A stretch of 64,000 nt of DNA from JAIEPX01 sp963725255 (GTDB lineage: Bacteria > Pseudomonadota > Gammaproteobacteria > JAIEPX01): assembly GCA_963725255.1 (NCBI GenBank), contig CAVRXV010000011.1, positions 62,001 to 126,000 on the forward strand. Reading direction: 5' to 3'. Both the position numbers and the translations under genes were made by a program. How positions within the stretch are numbered: position 1 is the stretch's first letter; each line of letters opens with the position of its first letter. The notes beneath the pieces were generated by a model. It saw nothing but the letters and a program-made list of their open reading frames with translations. It was not told the DNA's origin and ran no database searches. Shown one piece after another: positions 9,235 through 16,518 of the stretch.

Positions 9235-10428
9235 TTAAACGTTAACTACCACTTGCATCACTATAATCAACAATGAAAAGAGAATAATAATTGCCATGCC
9301 TAATTTTCCACCAGGCGCCAAATACAACTCTGGTAGTCCACGATTTCTTCCTGCCCAAGCCATAGCAGCCGGCAATAGTCCGTGTAATACAGCAACAAAG
9401 ACACCCGCATAACTCAGTGCTAAAATAAAACCTTTAGGAAAAAATAGTGCGTAGGTCAGTGGCGGAACAAAGGTTAAAATAGTGCCTAAAAATTTACCTA
9501 AAGCCGTTCGCGGAATTTTCAAACCATCAGCTAAAAAATCAAACAATGCTAAAGAAATTCCAATAAAAGACGTTGAGATCGCAAAGAAAATAAAAAATTC
9601 AATAATCATCACTAAAGAAGTATTATGAGACAAAGCGGCTAAGGTAGAAGCAATTTTAGTGGCTGGTTGTCCGCTGTGTTGAATCACCTCTAAACTCATC
9701 GCACCATTCGTGGGAATTGTTCCAAATACCACCAAATCCCAAAATATATACACGACTAAAGTAATTAAACTTCCTAACAAAATGATTTTCACGAGATTAT
9801 TGACTGCACCTGATAAATATAATCGCATACTGGGTATCACAACGTGATAACCAAATGCGGTGCTTAAAATAGGAAAAGCGTACAATAATGACGAAGGTTT
9901 ACCAGATAACAAGTAAGACTGATTAATGTGCGGAATTGTGAAAAAAACCATTAAAAAATACGTTGCAACTAAACCCGCAAACAACACCCTATTTAATCCA
10001 TCTACCGTACGTGCACCAAAGTATATAGCAACGCCCGCTACCACCATCCAAGGTAGTGGTTTAATCCAAGACTGTAAATCAGCATGAACTAGAGAGGAAT
10101 AAGCACTTTCAACTAAATCACCCCCACCCGACAAATACGCTGCCATCAATGAATACAATAACAACAAATAGGTACACCAAGCGACGATCTCGCCTGATCG
10201 ACCGAGTGTTAATTTAGCCATTGAAATAAAATTAGATTCTGAAGGTAAATAAAGATTCACTTCGAGCACATACAAACCAGTCAATGCCATCGCCAACCAA
10301 AAAATAATGAGAGCACCACATGAACCAATAAAACCACCACTTGCCATGGTCACAGGCAACGCTAACATGCCTGCACCGATACAAGTGCCCGCAATAATTA
10401 ATGTTCCACCAATTGTTTTATTAATCAC
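9235..10428 (-). CDS. Aromatic amino acid permease (TyrP/Mtr, HAAAP family)
   Basis: 397 residues, about 11 membrane helices. The N terminus (GGTLIIAGTCIGAGMLALPV) is the signature of the hydroxy/aromatic amino acid permease family, which imports Tyr, Trp or Phe with protons. It lies 6 bp downstream of the glnA stop on the same strand, so the two are probably cotranscribed. Which aromatic amino acid is carried cannot be decided. No lesions. Confidence 0.85.
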   Translation of the reverse strand: MINKTIGGTLIIAGTCIGAGMLALPVTMASGGFIGSCGALIIFWLAMALTGLYVLEVNLYLPSESNFISMAKLTLGRSGEIVAWCTYLLLLYSLMAAYLSGGGDLVESAYSSLVHADLQSWIKPLPWMVVAGVAIYFGARTVDGLNRVLFAGLVATYFLMVFFTIPHINQSYLLSGKPSSLLYAFPILSTAFGYHVVIPSMRLYLSGAVNNLVKIILLGSLITLVVYIFWDLVVFGTIPTNGAMSLEVIQHSGQPATKIASTLAALSHNTSLVMIIEFFIFFAISTSFIGISLALFDFLADGLKIPRTALGKFLGTILTFVPPLTYALFFPKGFILALSYAGVFVAVLHGLLPAAMAWAGRNRGLPELYLAPGGKLGMAIIILFSLLIIVMQVVVNV

Positions 10429-10434
10429 AAATAA

Positions 10435-11841
10435 TTACACACTGTAGTACATATCAAATTCTACGGGATGAGGAATTGTACGTAATCGATTGATTTCTTG
10501 AACTTTTAATTGTCCGTACCCTTCTAATACATCTTTGGTGAACACATCGCCAGCTAACAGAAATTCACTGTCTTCTTTGAGCGCTTGTAATGCCTCTTCT
10601 AATGTTCCTGCAATTCGAGCTCGATTGCGCGATTCAATGGATGTCAATTTAAACATGTCTTCATCAAGAGGTTCACCCGGGTTAATTTTTCGTTCAATAC
10701 CGTCTAATCCTGCTAATAACATTGCAGAGAATGCTAAATAAGGATTAGCAGCAGGATCGGGAAATCGAACTTCGATTCGAGCGTCTTGTGCTTGTGCAAC
10801 ATGAGGAATTCGAATGGCAGCAGAACGATTACGTGCAGAATATCCTAAAACTACTGGAGCCTCGTAGCCAGGCACCAATCGTTTATAGCTATTTGTTGTC
10901 GGATTTGTAAAGACATTCAACGCTCTCGCATGCTTGATAATTCCGCCAATAAAATGTAGAGCAGTTTCAGATAAACCACTATACGCATTGCCAGAAAATA
11001 AATTTTTACCATCCTTACTTAAAGAAATATGACAATGCATACCACTGCCATTATCACCTGCCATGGGTTTAGGCATAAATGTCGCAGTACGACCATATTG
11101 ATGGGCCACATTATGAACAACATATTTTAATGTCTGCAAATTATCCGCCATCTTTAACAAATTCGCATAACGAATATTAATTTCTTGTTGGCACGGTGCT
11201 ACCTCATGATGATGTCTTTCAACTTGAACACCGAGATCTTCTAACACTAAACAAATAGCAGAGCGTAAATCTTGCGTGGAATCAACCGGAGGAACAGGAA
11301 AATATCCACCTTTAATTCTAGGTCGATGACCTGGATTACCACCTTCATACACTTTCGATGAATTCCAAGAGGCTTCATCCGCGTCCATGTGAGAAAAGAC
11401 ATGATCCATGTCAAGTTTCCAACGAGCATCTCTAAAAATAAAAAATTCAGCTTCTGGACCAAAATTACATTCATCAGCAATTCCAGTTTGTTGCAAATAG
11501 GCTTCAGCTTTTTTTGCAACCGCACGCGGACATCGCTCATAACCTTTCATAGTGAGAGGATCTAATACATCACATCTCATTGATATCGTAGGTTGATCAA
11601 AAAACGGATCTTTTTTTGCAGTAGAAGGATCTGGCATTAAAACCATATCGGAAGAATGAATGCTTTTCCATCCAGCGATAGAAGACCCATCAAACATTGC
11701 CCCTTCACGAAATAAAGCTTCATTGACCTTATTCGTTGACATTGTCAAATGCTGCTCTTTTCCACGAGTATCCGTAAAACGAAGATCAGCAAATGCAAAT
11801 TTTTCCTTTGCAATTAAATCAAGAACAGTTGAAATTGACAT
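10435..11841 (-). CDS. glnA: Glutamine synthetase type I
   Basis: Makes glutamine from glutamate, ammonia and ATP; dodecameric GSI. 468 residues from the ATG at 11841 (MSISTVLDLI), chosen over an in-frame upstream ATG because GGAG sits 8 bases before it and the length then equals the enterobacterial enzyme. Motifs: FDGSSIAGWK, GPEAEFFIFRD, NNGSGMHCHIS, NPTTNSYKRLVPGYEAP and RIPHVAQAQDARIEVRFPDP. At residue 397, where the adenylylated Tyr of the E. coli enzyme lies (NLYDL), this protein has Phe (DMFKL; codon 10651-10653). Adenylyl control by GlnE should therefore not work at that position. Confidence 0.97.
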   Translation of the reverse strand: MSISTVLDLIAKEKFAFADLRFTDTRGKEQHLTMSTNKVNEALFREGAMFDGSSIAGWKSIHSSDMVLMPDPSTAKKDPFFDQPTISMRCDVLDPLTMKGYERCPRAVAKKAEAYLQQTGIADECNFGPEAEFFIFRDARWKLDMDHVFSHMDADEASWNSSKVYEGGNPGHRPRIKGGYFPVPPVDSTQDLRSAICLVLEDLGVQVERHHHEVAPCQQEINIRYANLLKMADNLQTLKYVVHNVAHQYGRTATFMPKPMAGDNGSGMHCHISLSKDGKNLFSGNAYSGLSETALHFIGGIIKHARALNVFTNPTTNSYKRLVPGYEAPVVLGYSARNRSAAIRIPHVAQAQDARIEVRFPDPAANPYLAFSAMLLAGLDGIERKINPGEPLDEDMFKLTSIESRNRARIAGTLEEALQALKEDSEFLLAGDVFTKDVLEGYGQLKVQEINRLRTIPHPVEFDMYYSV

Positions 11842-11924
11842 GTAGGGCACTCCAAACAAAATCCATATTGAAAACCAGGTTAATCATTTTGATTCAAATT
11901 AATCACTAATGCAACTTATAGAAG

Positions 11925-11978
11925 ATGTTAGAAGATTTTGCTTTCATGATGAGGGATTTTAGGAGAGAGAATTGCGAT
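11925..11978. repeat. Dispersed repeat upstream of glnA (copy a)
   Basis: About 50 bp closely resembling 24449-24503: both contain GTTAGAAGA followed by a T-rich stretch, GATGAGGG, TTTTAGG and AGAGAAT. Each copy lies 85-200 bp upstream of a minus-strand gene start. The function is unknown. Confidence 0.5.
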
Positions 11979-12008
11979 GAGACTTAAGGGAAACTACAAT
12001 CGGGGGAG

Positions 12009-12038
12009 GCAACTCCCGCTGAGAACAGCGAGAGTTGC
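12009..12038 (-). terminator. Hairpin downstream of the His-rich lipoprotein gene
   Basis: 13-bp inverted repeat (12009-12021 with 12026-12038) and a 4-nt loop. The one mismatch on the + strand becomes a G-U pair in RNA made from the - strand, favouring a role for the lipoprotein transcript. No T run follows on that strand, so intrinsic termination is uncertain. Confidence 0.5.
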
Positions 12039-12065
12039 TTTTTACCCAAACACACTCTTGAACGA

Positions 12066-12506
12066 TTACTCGCCAGAAGCTGGAGCTGATGAGTCATCAG
12101 ATTTTGGTTGATCTGAAGTGCTAGAGTCAGCAGGTTTGCTGTCTTGAGCATCTTTTCCATCTTTACCGTCTTTGCCATCTTTTCCATCTTTACCATCTTT
12201 TGCAGCTTCATCTTTAGTTGAAGCTTTCTTTGCTTTAGCATGGTGCTTTTTGTGCTTAACATGTTTCTTTGCTTTTGGCTTAGCAGCTTCAACAGGTTTA
12301 GCAGGAGCAGCTGCTTCTGGTGCAACTTCTCTCTCAACCTTAACATGATGATGCATTGCACCACGATGATGCATAACATGATGATGCTCAACTTCAGTGC
12401 TAACAGCAGGAGCTTCGTTCACACCTTCATTGGTAGGAACTTCGCTACAGCCCGCAACGAATAAGCCAGCAGACAGCAATAAAACATAGGATATAGACTT
12501 TTTCAT
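12066..12506 (-). CDS. Lipoprotein with His-rich and Gly-Lys-Asp collagen-like repeats
   Basis: 146 residues from the ATG at 12506 (GGAG 7 bases upstream). Signal peptide MKKSISYVLLLSAGLFVAGC ends in a lipobox, so the mature protein should be acylated at Cys20. A His-rich stretch (HHHVMHHRGAMHHH) follows, then Ala/Pro/Lys-rich sequence, five Gly-Lys-Asp triplets in a row, and an acidic Ser/Asp tail. No fold is recognised. The histidines suggest metal binding and the triplets a collagen-like or flexible rod; both are inferences. A surface or outer-membrane anchored location is likely. Confidence 0.8.
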   Translation of the reverse strand: MKKSISYVLLLSAGLFVAGCSEVPTNEGVNEAPAVSTEVEHHHVMHHRGAMHHHVKVEREVAPEAAAPAKPVEAAKPKAKKHVKHKKHHAKAKKASTKDEAAKDGKDGKDGKDGKDGKDAQDSKPADSSTSDQPKSDDSSAPASGE

Positions 12507-12637
12507 AGAAATCTCCATTAAATTAAAATTAACTCCGTTGAATAAACAACTCACTATTTTCAACAATTCCCAGATAAACTAGGAAAAGTTGAGTGTCGCT
12601 TAATAACCACACCGCAAAACTGCGTAAGGAAGCATAC

Positions 12638-13948
12638 CTACTTCCAATTCAGTTTACAATATGTTTCCTTAACAAAAAAGGTAGAAATAAAACCTAAGGC
12701 TAAGCAGATTGGCAACGCTAATACCGCATAACGATAAGCTTCAACTGAATACACAGGAACCCCTCCAATACTCGTACCATCCCATTGCAAATCAAGGAAC
12801 CATCCAATCAAGGGCTGAAAGGCCGCAGCGATAATGATTGAGGCCATATTCGCAAATGCAAGTGATGTTCCTGAAACTCTTCGTTCGTTAATTTCTCCGG
12901 CCAAAGCATACGATACACCAACACCCGTATTGGCAAGGCCATACAAAAACATCAACAAAAAGAGCATTGATAATGAAAGATTAGGCCAATATAAAGCTGC
13001 CGTCATAGTGATGAAACTGAAAAAAGCAGATCCGTACATAACGGGTTTACGTCGTTCGAGTCGATCAGATAATAATCCTACTAAGGGACCACCTAAAGCC
13101 CAACCTAAAAAAATACAACTGACTGCTTCTGCAGCATGAATTTTATCAAAGCCGTTATTGTGCTGAACATATGTTGTACCCCAAAATTCCGCGAATGCAC
13201 CTGTAGGGGCATAAATTAATCCAACATAAATTCCATTAAACCAGCTCTGAGGATTTTTAAGTACACGTCCTAACGCTTCTCTAAATGAAAGATGAGATCG
13301 CACTTCGTGTGACAAATGTTCTGCATGATGAACAATTGTTTTATCTCGTACGATGAATCCGATTAATACGGCTATAAAAATTAAAAAACCACCAATTAGC
13401 CACATCGTGTTACGCCATCCTAATCCAACAACAAGAATTGAAAGAGGGCCAGCACCAATTGCTGCACCGAGCATTCCTAAAGCTTGAGTAAAGCCGGCTA
13501 ACAAACCAAAACGCGTCGGACTAAACCACATTGTGGCTAATTTCAACGCGCCAACAAAGGCAAACGATGCGCCAAAACCCATTATAAAACGACCTAACTG
13601 CGCAACAAAAAGCCCTGGAGAAATTGCAAATGTGATACATCCAAGCCCCGTCAGTGCAGCCATCACACACAATAATTTTCTCGAACTATAGCGATCAACC
13701 AACATTCCCACAGGCATTTGCATAATAATATAGGGCCAGAGGAACATACTCGATAATGCGCCCAACATAAGCGCAGTGACATGAAATTCTTGAGATAATT
13801 CCGGAACGACAACACCCGGTGCAACTCGACCTAAATATTCTGAAAAGAAAAATGCAGCGCCTAATCCCCAAATTAACCAGGGATAAAACCAATGCTGAGC
13901 TTTAGTCTGCTCACCTATTTGTTGATCAGTCAATTCTATACTCCTCAT
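12638..13948 (-). CDS. Major facilitator superfamily transporter
   Basis: 436 residues, 12 predicted membrane helices in two halves. The loop between helices 2 and 3 carries GMLVDRYSSRKLL and the equivalent in the second half is GLLSDRLERRKPV, both the MFS motif A. A cytoplasmic loop at about 200-225 separates the halves. Similar carriers are numerous in Legionella and Coxiella; the substrate cannot be assigned. It has its own ribosome site and lies between the lipoprotein gene and lptG, all on the minus strand. Confidence 0.85.
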   Translation of the reverse strand: MRSIELTDQQIGEQTKAQHWFYPWLIWGLGAAFFFSEYLGRVAPGVVVPELSQEFHVTALMLGALSSMFLWPYIIMQMPVGMLVDRYSSRKLLCVMAALTGLGCITFAISPGLFVAQLGRFIMGFGASFAFVGALKLATMWFSPTRFGLLAGFTQALGMLGAAIGAGPLSILVVGLGWRNTMWLIGGFLIFIAVLIGFIVRDKTIVHHAEHLSHEVRSHLSFREALGRVLKNPQSWFNGIYVGLIYAPTGAFAEFWGTTYVQHNNGFDKIHAAEAVSCIFLGWALGGPLVGLLSDRLERRKPVMYGSAFFSFITMTAALYWPNLSLSMLFLLMFLYGLANTGVGVSYALAGEINERRVSGTSLAFANMASIIIAAAFQPLIGWFLDLQWDGTSIGGVPVYSVEAYRYAVLALPICLALGFISTFFVKETYCKLNWK

Positions 13949-14007
13949 CTCAGCATCTCCTCAGCATTACGATTCTTTCCCCTAATCTTCTAACACCTTA
14001 TACCTGA

Positions 14008-15072
14008 TTAAGATCTCGAATAAATCAAATAACCACCTAGCGCTCCAAAAACAACCACGGGCATCACTGCTGCCAAAACAGGTGGCACTTGATACACTAA
14101 ACTCATCGGGCCTAAAAACTGATTCAGCATATAAAATACAAATCCCACTGTAATTCCCGCAACAATCCGGACACTCATAGTCACACTACGTAACGGTCCA
14201 TCAACTATAGGCACTGCTAAAATAATCATCACTAACGTAGCAAAAGGCAACATTAATCTTCGCCAAAAAGCAAATTCAAATGGCCCTACATCTTGTCCAC
14301 TGATCTTACGAAAATGTACATTATTATAGAGTTGTGGCAAAGATTGTTGAGAAGGCTCTGTATCGATTAACCCCATCATACGTGGGTCTAACTTTAAATT
14401 CCATATTTGTTGGTCATAGAACTCTCTATTCACTCGCTCGGGTTCAAAACGACTTTGTTGTACGTGATGAAATTGCCAACTATCATTTCGAAATTCACCT
14501 CGCTCAGCAAAACTCGCTAGTCGTAATTCATGCTTTTGATCAAAATAATATCGCGTGATACCAAACCATTGATCTCCACTTTCGATAGTTTTAATATGAA
14601 TAAAATTCATTCCATCTCTCACCCAAGTGCCATGATCCGTCTTTAATGTATTACCACGACTCAAAGCATGCGATTTAATTGTTGTGGCAATATCACAGGC
14701 ATACGGAGCGATAGATTCACCCGGAAGTACTATTACTGCAATCAGTAAAATTGCAGAGAGCAACACTGAGCGCGTAATTTGCCACATTGATAAACCAGCA
14801 GAATGTAAAATAATTAATTCGTTTCGAGACGCTAATCGTCCTAAACCAATAATACTACCAATTAATGCAGCCACTGGAAATAATTGATACACTTTTGATA
14901 ACAACATTAAAGGCACAACCATAGCCACTAAATAAATTGTATAATCACCCTTCCCTACATCTTTAAGTTGTTGAGCAAGCTCTATAAAACTTTCTACAGT
15001 GATCAAAATTAACAAAACCATCAAAATAGATTTAATGACATTTCTTCCAATGTATTGACGATAAATAGTCAT
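14008..15072 (-). CDS. lptG: LPS export permease LptG
   Basis: 354 residues from the ATG at 15072, chosen because AGAGG is 8 bases upstream and the ATG then overlaps the lptF stop in an ATGA. LptG is one of two membrane subunits of the LptB2FG transporter that lifts lipopolysaccharide from the inner membrane. Visible are the N-terminal TIYRQYIGRNVIKSILMVLL helix, the second and third helices, a large periplasmic domain (about 120-265) and three C-terminal helices. lptF is directly upstream. Confidence 0.94.
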   Translation of the reverse strand: MTIYRQYIGRNVIKSILMVLLILITVESFIELAQQLKDVGKGDYTIYLVAMVVPLMLLSKVYQLFPVAALIGSIIGLGRLASRNELIILHSAGLSMWQITRSVLLSAILLIAVIVLPGESIAPYACDIATTIKSHALSRGNTLKTDHGTWVRDGMNFIHIKTIESGDQWFGITRYYFDQKHELRLASFAERGEFRNDSWQFHHVQQSRFEPERVNREFYDQQIWNLKLDPRMMGLIDTEPSQQSLPQLYNNVHFRKISGQDVGPFEFAFWRRLMLPFATLVMIILAVPIVDGPLRSVTMSVRIVAGITVGFVFYMLNQFLGPMSLVYQVPPVLAAVMPVVVFGALGGYLIYSRS

Positions 15073-16175
15073 CGTAAAAACCTCTTTCTCCATTTTCTAA
15101 AATGGCCTGTATATTGTAAAAATAATCCTAAGCCTAATACAAAAATAATTCCGTGCACCCACCACAATCCAATACTAGTAGAAACAACACCATGCTCCAC
15201 CCATGATCGACTCACGAATAATAAATCGACATAAATAATATAAATAATAATTCCGGGAAATAATTGAGCAAAACGACCTTGACGTGGATTCGCTCGACTT
15301 AATGGCACAGCTATTAATGTCAATAATAACACAGATAATGGCATTGAAAACCGCCATTGAAGTTGAGCTGCTGCCAATCGATTAGTATTTCGTTCTCGCC
15401 ACAATTCCGCTGTCGATAAATAATCTTCATCGCGTTTCACTTTAATTTTTGGCGCAGGAAGTCTCACACCATAATGATCAAACGCCACTAATTGAAATGC
15501 TTGCTCACCTGGATTTCCTTGATAACGAAATCCTTTTTGAAACTCAACAAATTCCTGTTGAGTTGCAGGATCCCTTACTTGTTTGGCACTTTGAGCTACC
15601 ATAACACCCCAAGTTGCAAAATGATTTTTTACCGGCATTTCTGCTGCAAAAACATTTTCTAACTGATCATGATGTCGCGACATTTTTTCAGCATAAACGA
15701 CATAACGACCCGCAATAAATTGAAAGCGACCTGATGTCATTTTCTGCAAAGGTGAGGCTGCAACAGCTTCGGCTAAAATACGTTCACGATAATAAGTCAT
15801 TTGGGGTTCGACCCACATCATTAATGCACCCACAACAAATGTTGTAATGCTAGCTCCGATTAGAGTAGCACCGAGTAATTGAAATCGACTAAAACCTGCG
15901 CAAAAGAAAGCTGTCATTTCATTCGTAGAATATAATCGACCATAACTAATCAAGACCGCCAAAAAAAATCCGAGCGGCAACAAAAATCCTGCGAGCAAAG
16001 GCACCTGAATGGACATCATTTGCATTACAGATTTCGCTGTCATACGCCCCATCGCTGCATCGCCTAAATATCGGACAAATTGATTGCAAATTAATATCGC
16101 TAACAAAATAGCTGTAATGATCAACATGGTGTTGATGATTTCTCGATTTAAATAGCGAACGATGATTCTAGGCAC
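15069..16175 (-). CDS. lptF: LPS export permease LptF
   Basis: 368 residues. Partner of LptG in the LptB2FG lipopolysaccharide extractor of the inner membrane. The N terminus (PRIIVRYLNREIINTMLIITAILLAI) is the family pattern; the helices near 55-120 include GFLLPLGFFLAVLISYGRLYST, then a periplasmic jellyroll (about 135-270) and C-terminal helices with VPLSRANPRQGRF. First gene of a two-gene operon with a 4-bp overlap. Confidence 0.94.
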   Translation of the reverse strand: MPRIIVRYLNREIINTMLIITAILLAILICNQFVRYLGDAAMGRMTAKSVMQMMSIQVPLLAGFLLPLGFFLAVLISYGRLYSTNEMTAFFCAGFSRFQLLGATLIGASITTFVVGALMMWVEPQMTYYRERILAEAVAASPLQKMTSGRFQFIAGRYVVYAEKMSRHHDQLENVFAAEMPVKNHFATWGVMVAQSAKQVRDPATQQEFVEFQKGFRYQGNPGEQAFQLVAFDHYGVRLPAPKIKVKRDEDYLSTAELWRERNTNRLAAAQLQWRFSMPLSVLLLTLIAVPLSRANPRQGRFAQLFPGIIIYIIYVDLLFVSRSWVEHGVVSTSIGLWWVHGIIFVLGLGLFLQYTGHFRKWRKRFLR

Positions 16176-16210
16176 AGTGTCTCTCTTCTAAATACTTAAC
16201 TATTTACCAC

Positions 16211-16345
16211 ATGATGGAAACGTCCATATTTCGCCCATCTAGGGCGGAAAAACTTACTTTAAAATCCTCATTTACAGTAGTAAACTCCGGTATTAAAGTA
16301 AGTTTTTCCACCCCACCTGGACAAAATCTGAACGTTTCTGCCATT
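16211..16345. repeat. MITE-like imperfect inverted repeat
   Basis: Two arms of about 52 bp (16211-16262 and 16293-16345) are inverted copies; the inner 17 bp (16246-16262 with 16293-16309) are perfect, the outer parts diverged. The loop is about 30 bp. A second short inverted pair (CTAGCCAA at 16346, TTGGCTAG at 16421) abuts it. The only ORF here is low quality and spans the repeat, so I do not call a gene. It fills the 343-bp gap between lptF and valS. Confidence 0.7.
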
Positions 16346-16518
16346 CTAGCCAAGGTGCTAAATGGCCTTCATCTACCCCAAGCGGGCACGTATTGTCCAA
16401 TATACCCCGCCATACTTGATTTGGCTAGCAGTGAAGAATTCTGGACCTGCCCTCTTACCTGACCCCATTTATCTGGTTATACTACTTTACATAGATAACG
16501 GTTATTAAGGTATTTTCC

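Noticed and set aside
11984..12391. 135-codon - strand ORF overlapping the His-rich lipoprotein
   Set aside because: An out-of-frame reading of the same repeats (Lys/Met/Leu-rich); the lipoprotein frame has the signal peptide and ribosome site.
16211..16462. 83-codon ORF upstream of valS
   Set aside because: It runs through both arms of the inverted repeat and has no ribosome site or family resemblance.
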